Assembly: GCA_963402885.1 (NCBI GenBank)
Contig: OY727095.1
Location: forward strand, 19,349,001-19,413,000
Source of the DNA: Antedon bifida
Lineage: Eukaryota > Echinodermata > Crinoidea > Comatulida > Antedonidae
Length of the DNA stretch: 64,000 nucleotides
Direction of reading: 5' to 3'
The notes beneath the pieces were generated by a model. The model was not told the DNA's origin. It saw nothing but the letters and a program-made list of their open reading frames with translations, and did no database searches. Positions 1 through 12,180 of the stretch are shown piece by piece (position 1 is the stretch's first letter; every line of letters starts with the position of its first letter). Made by a program: the position numbers and the translations under genes.

Positions 1-215
1 GATGATGGTTATAAATATGACAGAAAAATGGACTGACCAATCACGTGCTTCGGCCGGGCTTTTCGGAACGCACAAGATCACGTTCAGTTCAGTTCAATCT
101 TTTTGGGGATTTTTATTTTTTTCCTGGAAATATTTTTCATTAAACCAAAGAATTTCACTGTGTAAACTTGAATAAAAATGGTGCTGAGTTAAATTGGTAC
201 GTGTACGTAGGCCTA

Positions 216-1266
216 CCGTATATTTCGGTGTATAAGACGCACTTTTGACACGCAAATTTGACCTCTAAATTTTACCCTAATTAATTTAATTACCTACTAA
301 TAGTATACTTAAATTAATTAAAAATAGTGTACTACTCTGCAATGTAGGCCTAGCTAGTTACTCACTCCTGTCTAACCACATTGTGGTAACAAGTTTATTG
401 AATTTTTAGTTAAGGTAAGCATTAGATATTCTACCCAGGCCTAGTAGTACTCTCTGAACTCGCGGCATGCAGCATCACAGCGCAACACATTTATGGAAGA
501 GTCCATTAATTACGGTGGTGTCACATTTTAATTACACAATAACTATGTCCCTTGATCACGGTGGTTTATTTTATTACATCTCTATGTCAACAATCACATA
601 ATTTTATAATCATGTAGGCAATAGTTCGTATGTCAAGCGATATCTAAAAAGAGTGTGTTGTTATTGTGTTAAGTAGCTTCCCCTAATCTCATAATGTATA
701 TGGCCAACAGTGCTGGCCACCAGGCAAGGAGCACATGGTTAGTGCTCTCCTCTCCTCATATTGCTGTAATGCATGCATGGAAATAGGAAAGATTTTCATA
801 TAGGCCTACCCAACATGATATTCCTGGTTCATTATCAGCCCAAAAAACTGAACATCATTTGGATTGATTTTATAATGGTCATACACACAATAAGAAGGTA
901 TATATTTAAATAATATGAAATTAAAGTTACTTAAATAGACATAGGCTAGCCCTACCCACACAGTGCATCGTAACTGAAAAAATATGGGGATCTCCCTTTT
1001 CATTGAACGTTCAGTTGAAGTAGAGACTGATTACGATGTAATAATAAAGGAAATCAAACAAAATTATATCATTTGATTCTAATAAATATGTCTCAAATAT
1101 CGTTGTTTTATTATTAAAATACCATTGTTTTGATTGTAAAATGTTTAAATTTCGGCCTAGAAATAAGTGCGTCTTATGCATCGACTACATAAAAAATACT
1201 AATATTTCAGTCTCCGTTATGGGTGCGTCTTATACACGGGTGCGACTTGTACACCGAAATATACGG
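216..1266. mobile_element. MITE with ~27-bp terminal inverted repeats and TA duplication
   Basis: The left end reads CCGTATATTTCGGTGTATAA and the right end is its reverse complement with a few changes. Both ends are flanked by TA (214-215 and 1267-1268), which fits a Tc1/mariner-type target-site duplication. The motif GCGTCTTAT recurs inside the right end. No coding potential is seen in between, so the element is non-autonomous. The superfamily rests only on the TA duplication. Confidence 0.7.
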
Positions 1267-1268
1267 TA

Positions 1269-2828
1269 CTATTTGTTTTTTATGTTTATAGGATAAGAAA
1301 TTTTTAAGGGCCTAATATAATATACTTTTTTGCAACAATAAAGCTGTATTTCATGATCAGTACTACTAACTTCCATAATACTGTACTATATAATTTCTCT
1401 GCATAACTCAGATTTTAGTAGGTAAAAAATGTCTCTGTAAGCTGATTAAAACAACCGATGATTGCTCTGAGAGCCAAAGCTTCCAGGGGCCATCGGCCCC
1501 TGGACCCCGAAAAAAACTTGGTGTCAAGAAAACCCCCCTCTGATGCATTCTGGCTACGGGCCTGGTTTTGATACTTTATAGTTGTTTTTTTCAATTAAAA
1601 ATAAAAATAATCAAACGGAGATAACACAACGTTCCTAACAACGTTGCACACAATATAGAGGCCTACCACTACTACTACTACTACTAGGCCTACTACTAGT
1701 ACTATACTACGCTTGTGAGCTTTAGCCTGGTTCTCTAGGCCAGTAGTACTAAGTAGTAGTATGCCTAGCCTACTTACTTAAAAAACCACTCTCCATCTCG
1801 TTCCTTCAGCATCATAAAATGGGCATGGTACTGTTGAGTTGACCGATGTGATAACACATCTCTCACCCACATCCTGTGTTTTCTTCTTTTTTCCTGGTTT
1901 TTATTTTGCCGTCTAGCTTCCATTAATATTATTAATTTTCTAAGTTTGGATCACTTATCCTCTGCAGGCGCCATGTCGATTTGTGTTTGTAAACAAATGC
2001 ACGTCGCGTCATGTCATAAGATGTCACAAACACAATTTAGAACATTTCAACTTTAACGATCGTGCGATCGCGCAATCACAGCGTTAATATCTGCGGTCTG
2101 ACACGATTACTCTTGATCATTATAATTTTCAACTTTAACGATTTTAAACTCAACGCAACTTAGCTCAACTTATCGCAACAAAGTTAACCAATGATACATT
2201 TTCAACCTCATATTTTCTCATTTTCATATTTTTTCAACATTCTGACATACCTCAGCATTGCCTTATCCAAATGTTTTTTAACCAAAAAAATTTTCAGATA
2301 TAGTTCACACAAATGTATTTTACCTACCATAGGCCTTTTTACAAATAAAATTTTTCCAGAAATCAACAAAATAACTTTTTTTTTGTAACAGAATCATGAT
2401 TAAATATGTGTTGGATTCGTATGTTTTTTAAAGTAGGCTTATGCATATAAAAAAAGAATGCAAATTTTTAAAATCACTAATATTATTTGAACATGGATTT
2501 TTACTATTTTATTATGGATGTAGCAACTTATTTGAACAAAAGAGTATATATACCAATTTTCAAAAGTGTTTGAATACAAAAAGTAATTTTGCCTGTGATG
2601 CCTGTCTATTCTTTTTATCTTTCCTGGTACACATTTTTACATTTTACATCTACATGCACTGATTGAATGAAAAACGTTGTGTCCAACACTGCCGCGTATT
2701 ACGCGCAAAGCTTTTTTATTGACAAAACATGTATATTTTTTTTTTTACAGGAAAAAATTATTAGCATTTTTTATGTGGCCTTATCAAAAGCGTCAACAAA
2801 AAGCAACATAAATTGTTAAATATGTACA
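1269..2828. other. non-coding stretch, no gene seen
   Basis: AT-rich sequence with only short chance reading frames. It holds a perfect 9-bp-arm hairpin (CCAGGGGCC/GGCCCCTGG, 1483-1503), a (CTA)n run near 1667-1690 with TAGGCCTA clusters, and a segment near 2100-2190 (CAACTTTAACGATTT, CAACGCAACTTA) that recurs near 30480-30540, so it belongs to a dispersed repeat. Confidence 0.5.
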
Positions 2829-3856
2829 TAGGGGAGGATGGGGTGTGGTCCATTCCATGTATGGGCAACTGGTCCAATTACTAAGTTTTTCTTCAATTAC
2901 TCCTATGCTACCTTCTATGCTACCCTCTATGCTACTAATGAGCACGCTGTCTCATTAGTTTACTTATCAAATCGCAATTTTCCAACTTTCGTCTATCAGT
3001 TATCTATTGAAAAATGCACTCTTAGAAGGATTGTTTCAAGAAGGTAAGTTTAAAGTGATTTTTAACTACTTTAAAGATAAATAACTCATTCTAGGCAGAG
3101 TACATCTTGTAGCTTGAAAAAAATGAAAGCTGACAGTGTGCGTTGTGCCTGTGTCAATGGCACTTTCTTTAATTAAGTGACTGAACCAGATAGTTCAGAA
3201 TAATTTTTTTTACGACCTCATTTTTTAAAACTGGAAGTACAAAAACGGCGCAATAGGCCTTATTAATATTGCTTAAATGGCCTAATTTAATATGATGTTC
3301 TATTGTTAACATTTTTGTAAAAATAGAAAATATAAATTAGTTAGAATTAATATGAGTGGATCTTGTTGCTTAAATTGGTATTAAAAATTCCATATTTTAG
3401 GCTTGATTTGTACCCTGTTTAAAGTACCCATAAAGTGTGGATTTTAATATGGCTGCCAACCTACTAAAAACAATAGGCCAAACTATAAAAACGGTCATTC
3501 TTGCCATCTAATTAGATAAATAGGTTTAATTATGAATAATTACTAAAATATGTATGTTAGTCATCTATAGAAAATAAATTGTTAGCGTATATACCAAAAA
3601 TTGAATTTGTAATGTCATATTTTAATAATGTTAAAATTATTGGGGTAAGTGGTCCAGTGGGTATTGGGGTAAGTGGTCCAACCATACCGCTTATGTCTTT
3701 GGCTTTAACTTTGTATTAAAACACTCTAAAACAGTTAGTTATGGTGTTATATATGCAATTATGAATTATTATTATTTAATTATGATCTTTTTGTTTTATG
3801 TATTAATTTTTTAATTATTTAAAAAACGCCTATACATATTTCAGTATGGTTAGAAC

Positions 3857-4096
3857 ATGAAACGGGGCACCCAAAATAAATGGGACATGGAGTCAATTGT
3901 GAATGCGGTGGAGGCAGTAAAGAATGGGGAAATGAGTATGGTGTACAAGACAAACACACCTGTATCGCCAGTGAGTGAATGTCGCTCATGTAGTGCATGG
4001 TACCATGATGAATGTACTTCATGGAGAGGACAGATGCATAAATTCATTTGCACAAACTGTATAAATAAATTTGGGTATGGTGATGATATCGAATGA
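3857..4096 (+). pseudogene. pogo/jerky-type transposase remnant: HTH joined to C-terminal PHD-like finger
   Basis: This 79-residue frame starts with KRGTQNKWDMESIVNAVEAV and continues KNGEMS, the pattern of the N-terminal Psq/CENP-B helix-turn-helix of pogo transposases. From about residue 41 it shows CRSC-x3-WYHDEC and then CTNC, the cysteine/histidine pattern of the PHD-like finger at the C-terminus of many pogo/jerky-type transposases. Roughly 400 residues of DDE catalytic domain that normally lie between are absent, yet the frame stays open across the join. It lies inside the pogo-type terminal repeats, which supports the assignment. A small DNA-binding protein could be made, but that is inference. 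Confidence 0.7.
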
Positions 4097-4165
4097 ACTT
4101 GCAATTGTCAAAACCCTATGAATAATACTGTGAAAAACTTTTGCGTATGATAAAGCTATGTTTAA

Positions 4166-4513
4166 AGATGTATTGTCCCCCAAAAACATAAAAAATGAAG
4201 ATTATTAAATCAGACTTTGAATAGGTTATTTTGTAGTTTTAACAAAGTTAATCATTTCCATAGAAAAAAAAACGGGAAAAAGTAACGTTTTCACTTATAA
4301 AATGACAAAATAAATGGTTAAATTCAAACAAAAATCCATTGGCTGGCAGCTAATTTGACTATGTTTTGCTTTAAATTACACTTTTTTCAGGTATATACAT
4401 TTTTTTTTTCGATCCAATTTTTGGTCAAAGTGGATAAATATTATGTAATATTAAAATGGCATATTCAACACAAAAATGTTTAAGAATTATTTTTTCAGGG
4501 GGACAATACATCT
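4166..4513. mobile_element. TTAA MITE, TIR AGATGTATTGTCCC, copy 1
   Basis: The ends AGATGTATTGTCCC and GGGACAATACATCT are exact inverted repeats, flanked by TTAA at 4162-4165 and 4514-4517. The 348-bp interior has no coding potential. It resembles the copy at 56009-56320 along its length (same subfamily) and shares only termini with the copies at 15419 and 18921. The TTAA duplication suggests mobilisation by a piggyBac- or Kolobok-type transposase. Confidence 0.85.
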
Positions 4514-4881
4514 TTAAAAATGAAAAATTGAAGTTTAAATAATATGTAATTATTTTATTAAATGACTTGCTTTTGTAAATATGTTATGATAAATAAAAAA
4601 CAATATTATGTCATCAAAAATATTTTTTTTTATGTATTTTATATGTTGGTCCAGTTACCCCACTGACAGGGCAAGTACAGTAGTCCAGTAGCCTACAGTA
4701 GTCCAGTACCCCTTTCACACCAAAACTCCGGAGTGATCTCCGGAGACACTCCGGGGTTTATGACCATTCAAAACGTCGAGAAACTCCGGAGATACCCCTT
4801 TCACACCAACCTAGCAACTCCGGAGTTTTTTAAATAAAAATATAAATACCGCCCTCTATTCTGTTCGTTTACATCGCGACG

Positions 4882-7411
4882 ATGGACGATCAAAATCAAT
4901 CAATTTTACTAATTAATCACATGTTATCAAATAATTACCTTTTTTTATTACAAATCAACAACGCCAATCAACAGTTAAGTTTTTCTATAAATGAAAGCAA
5001 TTCCAATTTCAGAAGAGGACGCGTCCATCGTCGTGAGAGATTTTGTAGGCTGCAGCAACAAACCATCACGGCCCACTTGATCGCGGCGACCATCAGATCT
5101 TCAACGATCGAGCGAGGCCTATGGGCTCGAAACAGAGAGTATGGACGTTTATTTTGGACTTATGAAGTCAATCATTATAATAATCAAATTTTTCGTTCGC
5201 ATTTTCGCATGTGTCGCGATACATTTAATAATTTATGCGAGTTATTGAGGCCCGAGATAGAGAAGAGCGACACAAATTTCCGGCGATCAATCCCATATCA
5301 GGAACGAGTTGGAATCACTCTTTGGTGGTTGGCAACGCCAACCGAATATAGGTACTGTATTGTATCTATCTCTCTAGTGATTGATAATTTATTTCATTCT
5401 ACTATATGTCATACATAGGAATAACAAAGATTCCCTTCAATCAATCAATTAGGCCTAGGCCCTAGCCTAAATTAATTACTGAGATCAGCTCACTCCTTTT
5501 TGTAACTAAAAAAATATAGGCCTCCTACATTCTCTAAATTCTTTTACTCCTACCTTGGAATTAGATATATGTCCACTACATGAGTCAATAAAAAATATAA
5601 GGCTATATCAGAATTATTTCCTTTTTAATCTAGGCCCTAGGCCATATATGTGAGCCTACACGTAGCACCTACACACCGAGAAGTTAGAGTCACAAATGAA
5701 TGATATACAGCCGATGCGTGCAAATGCCAAGGGCTTTTGCGCGTCGTGAGGAAATTGTAACATTTTGTTACAATTTTCATCATCTGTGTTTGCGGGTCAA
5801 TAGTTTGCTTTTACTATGTTTACTAGGCCTATATAAACAAAACAAAAACTTATAAAAAAGATTTAATTTCCCTTATAATATGGCCCGTAATATGGATAGG
5901 CATAATGAAAATTCACTCTGCACCATACCATAATTGATAACTCAAAATGTTATTAGCTATATTACCCGACTATAACAAAATGCTTTTTTTTAAATTGTCA
6001 GGTCTCTGGCCAATATGTTTGGAATAGGAATATCGACGCTATGTACAATAGCACATCAAGTTGTGGCTGCCTTAAAGAATAGAGAGTTTCTTCAACGCTA
6101 TATTTCACTGCCAAAGGGTATATGCGATTTTTTTTTTTTTTTATTATAAAAATACAACATAGTTATTTTCCCCCTGAAAAAAAAACTTGGATCAGAAAAA
6201 TCGATTGTTTTTTCATAAAAATCTGTAATTTAAAAAAAAAAAAAGTCATATCTGGCCTATTCAAAGTTTTTTTTTTAATCCTCATTTTCCATGTTTTTGT
6301 GGGACAATACTGTACCTCTTTAACAATATTGGACAACTTATTTATTTTATCATTTACCAAATGGCATTTTTTATTTACAAATATACAGGTCAAAGATTAG
6401 ATGATACCATCAGTGGATTTGAACAGAAAGGTTTTCCACAATGTGCTGGCGCCATTGATGGTACGCACCTTCCGGTTCTCGGCCCATCAGAGAACAAGGC
6501 GGACTATCACAACAGGAAAGGATGGTACAGCATCATTCTTCAAGCCGTTGTGGACCATAAGTATAGGTACCATATAACAATTAATTTATAAGTTACTGTA
6601 ACTGGTATACTGTATCCTTAACAGTAACTGAATGATATTCTTTCACACACACACCATTCTTGATAAAATTTAACAGCTGATGTAAAAAGTATCAATAATG
6701 TATTTATAGCACTGTTTTTAAGGTTTCTTAATAATAATTTTACAGATTTACTGATATATATGCAGGATGGCCAGGTCGCACACACGATGCTAGGGTCTTT
6801 GCCCACTCAGCTCTGCCTGAATTAGCTGCCAACAACAATGGCCTACTCTTCAGTGCAGAGGTACATTTCTTAAACATGTTTGAATATTGCTATACATAAA
6901 ACATTTTATTTGACATGAAATGCAATTTAGATACTGTTCAGTACATAATATGTCATTTCCCCTTTTGTGTTTGTAGAAAAACAAGCAGTTGAGTGGGTTG
7001 AATGTCCCAGTGTGTTTAATTGGCGATCCTGCATATCCGTTGCAGCCATGGTTGATGAAAGGTTATATCAACAACAACAACCTAACTCCAACCCAACGTC
7101 ATTTCAACCGGCAATTAAGTTCAGCCAGAGTTGTAGTGGAAAACGCCTTTGGAAGACTTAAAGGGCGATGGAGACGACTACTTAAGCGCAACGACACCTC
7201 CACAATATTTTCAAGTGACATTGTTGCAGCCTGCTGTGTGTTGCACAACTTTTGTGAAATTCACAAAGATGTGTATAACCCACAGTGGGATGTGACAATA
7301 AATGAAGAGGTGCAGCATGGTTTGATTCAACCCGATGAAGATCCAATTAATGACCGACCTGAAAGAGCATCTGATATAAGAGATGCTATTGCAGCATACC
7401 TCACGATGTAA
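4882..7411 (+). CDS. HARBI1-like PIF/Harbinger transposase, five exons, apparently intact
   Basis: This is the DDE transposase of the surrounding element; it would cut and rejoin DNA at the terminal repeats in the nucleus. Exons are 4882-5351, 6002-6117, 6389-6566, 6746-6860 and 6977-7411. All junctions are GT-AG and the phases agree, giving about 437 residues without an internal stop. The N-terminal part has RLFWTYEVNHYNNQIFRSHF and a helical segment. The catalytic motifs are GAIDGTHLPV (first Asp), GWPGRTHDARVF (second Asp), IGDPAYPL and VVENAFGRLKGRW (Glu). The length fits HARBI1-like proteins. I chose the ATG at 4882 because it is the first in the frame just inside the terminal repeats. 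HARBI1 is also a host gene in vertebrates, but the terminal repeats and duplication make this a transposon copy. The splice sites are predicted by eye. Confidence 0.85.
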
Positions 7412-7672
7412 TTTAAAAAGTAATTCAAATACCAATAAGCTTTGTTTTTTAATTTTATTTTTGTACACCATTTGTTAATTATAAATACTGTATGAATGGG
7501 TCATTTTCAAATACAGTTCAGTAGTTTAATCAATATTTTATTAATTTAGCACATATCTTACCTTAATAATAATTTTTATTTATTATAAATTCAATATAAT
7601 TATATAACAACTTGGTGAGGCAGCATAAGGAACATATGTATTCATTAATGTATTCATTTAAAACAAGTTATT

Positions 7673-9511
7673 TTATTGTGGAGGATTTTGTGGGCGAGGA
7701 TTATAATTGGGAAGCATTGGAGGCAGAGCGTAATTAGGGCGGGGATGTTGCAAAAATTGGGCAAGCGCCTCTGGCTTTCTTGAAAGGATGCCATCATTGT
7801 TTGCATATTTTCGTTATGCTGCCTTACCAAGTTGTCATTCGCCATCTGATGTCGCTCCTCTCTCTGTCTTTCTTCTTCAGCAAATTGCCGGTTTTGCTCC
7901 CCCATGACCTGAACTAAGGAGCCAGAGTTTCCTGTAGTTTAGTCTTCTTTTTGGCCTTTTTTGGTGGTCCTAAAAATGCATACATGAAATTTTATATTTA
8001 ATTTATACTCTGCCAAAAAACTGAAAAAATTGAAAATGTTGATGAAAGTAAATTAAGTGGGTCTTGACAAAAACTTCCATTTTGTGCAGTTTATGGTTTG
8101 TTAAACATGAAAATGTTGCCACGGTTAGACAAAACACTTTCTGTTAAACTTTATTTATGAATTTTTTAAGTAAGTAATTGCCACCACCTACTTCTTGCAG
8201 GTAATGCTGGTTCTGCAACTGGTACAGCAACCTCTTCTTCTTCTTCACCTGATGCTTCTTCTGCTGATGCTTCTTCTTGTTCTTCCTCCTCTTCTGCTGC
8301 TTGTTCTCCCTCTGCATCTAATCCTCTTTCTACCATTTGCATATCAACAATTGCATTGGCAATCACTGAAATTAGTTTTGATAAAATGTATCAACATACA
8401 AATAAGCCATGCATCATATCTTGAAAGTAAATAGTTCTTGTATACTAATTATTTCTTGAAACCTGATTAGTAATTTTAGTTAATTTTTCAGTTGTAAATG
8501 AGCATTACAAAATAATTTTTTTTTAGTACTGTCGTACTTTTTAGATGAATTGAATGCTATGCTGTTGTGCAATATAAACAAGTTTTAAATTGTACAAGTA
8601 ATAAAACTTTCAAATAATTACAGTACTATAATATTCTATGCTTTTTAACGTTATTTGTAATTTTACCAATTGTAATACCGTTCAACAAGGACTTAAGTGA
8701 TATTACCCAAAAATAGTATAAACTTACCAACTGGTATATCATTATTTTCATCTATCTGTACAGTCGACATTGAAGTGCCTTCCTCATCATCACTGCTGTC
8801 GGATGACTCTTGCTTTCTATGTACAGCACTTATTATATTAACTGGTTTAGCTAATGCTGAGTTTCCCCATATTGCCTGGCACTGATCATAAAATTCATAG
8901 TTCCGTCTCCTTTCTCCCGATGTCTTGTTTAATCGTAAAATTTTAAAAAATTGTGCCTTTAATGCCTTAAGTTTATACACTATCTGTGCATGTGTTTTAT
9001 CTAAAACACCCATTTCCTAAAAAAACAAAAAAAAGTCAGTCACTCGCAATAAATATTCAATTTAATACACGGAATAAATTCTAAATCAGCCACATGAATA
9101 ACAATAAAGGAAGTATACAGTAGGTCAGTGTAATTATTTATTACCTACAGTATTTACTAGGCCTAGGTCTATTGTATTAATAATTAGTTACCATTTCAAA
9201 CTGACCTTTAGTCTCTCTGCTACTTTGTCGTAGCAACGACGATCCCTACTTGTACCATTTACCATGGCATTGACGGCAGCCTCACCCCGGATATCTAGTA
9301 GTAGGCGGACTTGTCCTGGGGTCCATGTTCCATTGGGCTTAATAATAGGCATAGCATTACTACTAGTAGGCCTACTACTACTACTACGAGGGCTACTGTT
9401 AATGTTATTCCTACTAAGGCTACTGCTCGTACTACTACTAGGCCTAGGCCTAATAATAGGGACAGGCCTGCTACTACTACAACTACTTTTCTTCTTACTC
9501 TTCACCGACAT
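7673..9511 (-). pseudogene. Harbinger accessory protein, Myb/SANT-like, frameshifted at the C-terminus
   Basis: Harbinger elements encode a second protein that helps bring the transposase to the nucleus and the DNA ends. Reading on -, likely exons are 9511-9206, 9016-8728, 8365 to about 8190, and 7969 onward. The protein starts with a Ser-rich tract, then WTPGQVRLLLDIRG and CYDKVAERLK, continuing into EMGVLDKTHAQIVYKLKALK and RNYEFYDQCQAIWG, the Myb/SANT-like trihelix pattern. An acidic Glu-rich stretch and a basic PPKKAKKKTK segment follow. A stop (TAG, 7914-7916) follows LQETLAP, but Gln/Glu-rich coiled-coil coding (EERQREERHQMANDN) continues in another frame, and a further shift leads to a Pro-rich tail ending at 7673. 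At least two frameshifts, or missed splicing, are needed to read it through. Confidence 0.65.
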
Positions 9512-10273
9512 TTTAATAAGGGTAGGCCTAGGATATTACTGTAACTTGTAAGTGTAATTGAGTCTGACGTTCTCTGACGCTGTGTAACTAGCCTAGAAGG
9601 CCTATAATATAGCAGCTAACTTGATCGATCGAAGTGACTGCTGATCACGCACATACCCGCGCCGCCTACAGTACCTAGCTATAGTCTGGTAGCTAAATTG
9701 CTAGGCTACGCGGCCCAATTCTAAGCGCCTACTAGTTAGTAGCCTCGCTAAGTATTACTATTAGTAGGCCTAGTATTTTTAGGCCTATTACTAGGCCTAG
9801 GTAAATGAGTATTAGAAATATACTTATCTTAATACTTAAACTGTCATATATTATTGTTGAAACGATAGATTATTGGCTAATAAAAGTAAAAAATCTATTC
9901 AACTCCAGCGAAACCAAACAACAAAGCTATAAAACGAAACGTGATAACTTTGGCGGGCAAAATACTGCGAACAATAATTATACTTACTTATTAATATTTT
10001 TATGCTTTACTAATTATTTTAAAATTTCTCAAAAATCCTATAATATTTTATTTATCAATTTTTATTTTCTAATACATGCTATATATTTGTTTACTAAATT
10101 TAAAGTTTTTTGAAATAAAACTAAATAAATCTATAAAGATAATTGATCGTGCGAGGATAACCTTTTGACCCGAAACACTCCGGAGTTTCATGTTGGTACC
10201 TTTCACACCAAAACACCGGGGTGTCCCCGCAGTTCGCTCTCTGGAGAATGTTCAGCTGTTCAACCCCGCAGTT
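9512..10273. other. non-coding right part of the Harbinger element, TAGGCCTA-rich
   Basis: This stretch lies upstream of the Myb/SANT-like gene and holds many TAGGCCTA/CTAGGCCTAG motifs (for example 9767-9800). The only reading frames are AT-rich ones without recognisable features. An internal copy of the element's terminal motif (CCTTTCACACCAAAACACCG) starts at 10199. The promoter of the minus-strand gene is presumably here, but I see no clear TATA box. Confidence 0.45.
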
Positions 10274-10277
10274 TTAA

Positions 10278-11885
10278 AGGGGGATTCTGGGTTTAAAATT
10301 GCTTTTAAATATCGTTTATTTATTAAATAAAAAATATTATAACAATATAGACATGTCAGAATGAAGAAGTAATAACGAGAAATTAAAAAAATTAAATTTC
10401 ATATGCATTTTAGGGTAAATTCATGGAAAGTCTGTTTTTCAGCAGCTTAGGGAAGCTCATTAATATTCATGAGATATTCACAAAACACGTCATCAGTGGA
10501 TCCCAAACTCGCGACGTCAAGCTTGTACGTTGTGTTTGTCAACTTGCATCTCTCTCCCCTGTCAAACGACGACCACCCGATCATTGTGAAATACATTTTT
10601 TGTAGATTTTCTAAGCTAGGCCTAAAGTGTAATAATAACAGTAGTAGCATATATTTATTTGACATTTAATACAAAATTTAGTACAGATTACGGAGTCATA
10701 AATTATACTATTTTTATACCTCGAATAGTACAGATCGTATATCGGCTTCACGTACTAGGCTAGGCCTAGCCTAAATCATTTTATTCATGGGTGAGAGCCA
10801 TTTCTGACTAGGGATTCCATGCCACGATGGCTACGTTAAAACATTGGGGCCATCATGGGCCTAGCTAGCCTACTATAAACGATTGGCCCATAAATAACAA
10901 AACTCAGTGGATTCCAAACCCATCCTATCAACCAAACTCCTAAACAATCTAAACCTAAAACGTTCTACAAAATCGGCTGTAAATATTGAGGCAAAACGAG
11001 GTCCGATCGCCTTCCGCACGTATGGTGTCCCGATCGTCTAATAAGTAGGCCTAAAATAGACCTAGTTTACTCTCCAAAAAAGCGGATACTGCATCAAGCA
11101 AGTAGACCAGGTAGTAGGAAGGAGACCTAGCCGATCCGGCCCAGTTAAAAATTGAGCTAGCTAGTGTAGTAGACCCTATGCGAATTGATACTACCAGGCC
11201 TTTTACTATAGGCTACACTTTTTAAAATTAGCAATACTTATGTTTACAAATATTCCAACTCTCTCATTCAAGCTATATTATCTATACCATTCCGGTAGGT
11301 CGAATCGACCTTCAATCAAATACTGTACATCGTTCATGTTGTGATTATTATAGACGGGGTATACTCGACCCGACCAGTTTGGTATTGTATATTGTATCTG
11401 CTTATCACGTGACGATGCCAGGCATGGGCAGAGAGAGCACGTGTATCGTCGTCTCGCTCTCCTCGCTCAGCAGGAATGTATACGTTACGCTTCATTGATT
11501 TTGAAGGCTTTCCCTAAGTCAGTGCGAAAATCGGCAAACGTAAAGTGCAAACATATCTAATTTTTCACTGTTTTGATGGATTTTCATAAAAAATTGACTT
11601 TATAAATGGGAAGACCGACTAAAATTACATCAGATAAGTATAATTTTACAAAAGTAATTGATATGGCTAATGATAACGAGTCGTCGGAAGATTGACCATT
11701 TCACGAATTTCGTATTCTGTAACCACAGTGTGATTTTGCCGTAGCTGCACTTGTAATCTGGCCTCATTTCACAGCCTTCGTTCTGCTTCACTGGGCGCTT
11801 ATATAAATTGAAACTTTTACCGTTCAAGAGACAAACAAATATACTTTACATTTTTTACTATTCATTTTAAACCCGGAACCCCCCT
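10278..11885. mobile_element. non-autonomous TTAA element with AGGGGG termini (Kolobok-like?)
   Basis: The left end AGGGGGATTCTGGGTTTAAA and the right end TTTAAACCCGGAACCCCCCT are imperfect inverted repeats, flanked by TTAA at 10274-10277 and 11886-11889. TTAA duplications with purine-GGG ends are described for Kolobok; piggyBac also uses TTAA but usually starts CCC. The 1.6-kb interior has no credible gene. It is inserted in the right part of the Harbinger element and so is younger than it. Confidence 0.7.
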
Positions 11886-12180
11886 TTAAACTCCGGAGTT
11901 GCTTGATTTTACCTTTCACACCAAACAGCGGGGCGTCAACTCCGGGGTGTCTCCGGGGTTTCTCCGGAGTTTTGCTTTTGGTGTGAAAGGGGTACAGCAG
12001 AGCAGTCGTAATTCAAATTAATTATTTCCAAATACTAAATCCAACTTACTTTTGGATATAACTTTATAAGTACAGTATATAGACCATCTAATCATGGTAT
12101 TTATATTAAGTTTTACTACCACTGGCTGTATTTATTTTATGATAAGTCACTAATTGGACCACTTACCCCATCCTCCCCTA

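Larger units (their letters stand above)
4707..11994. mobile_element. PIF/Harbinger transposon with CAG target duplication
   Basis: The left end TACCCCTTTCACACCAAAAC is mirrored by TTTTGGTGTGAAAGGGGTA at the right end. Both are flanked by CAG (4704-4706, 11995-11997), a 3-bp duplication as expected for this superfamily. The terminal unit is repeated: further CCTTTCACACC motifs start near 4796, 10199 and 11912, each followed by CCGGAG or CCGGGG motifs. Inside are a five-exon HARBI1-like transposase on + and a convergent Myb/SANT-like gene on -, the standard two-gene layout. A 1.6-kb TTAA element sits in the right part; without it the transposon is about 5.7 kb. Confidence 0.9.
2831..12178. mobile_element. 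pogo-like DNA transposon, internally deleted, with nested insertions
   Basis: The left end begins GGGGAGGATGGGGTGTGGTC and the right end is the inverted form GGACCACTTACCCCATCCTCCCC. Both are flanked by TA (2829-2830, 12179-12180), the duplication expected of Tc1/mariner/pogo elements. The 16-mer TGGGGTAAGTGGTCCA occurs at 3641-3656 and 3665-3680 and, inverted, at 12155-12170, so the termini carry subterminal repeats. Without the 7.3-kb Harbinger insertion the element is about 2.06 kb. Its only coding remnant joins a pogo N-terminal helix-turn-helix directly to a C-terminal PHD-like finger, so the catalytic domain is missing and the copy cannot transpose by itself. Confidence 0.8.

Noticed and set aside
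4882-7411. Host HARBI1 gene rather than transposon
   Set aside because: The gene lies inside matching terminal repeats with a CAG duplication and is paired with a convergent Myb/SANT-like gene, as in transposons.
9188-9551. Plus-strand frames rich in Leu/Thr over the Ser-rich exon
   Set aside because: They are the opposite-strand shadow of CTA/GTA-repeat codons in the minus-strand accessory gene.
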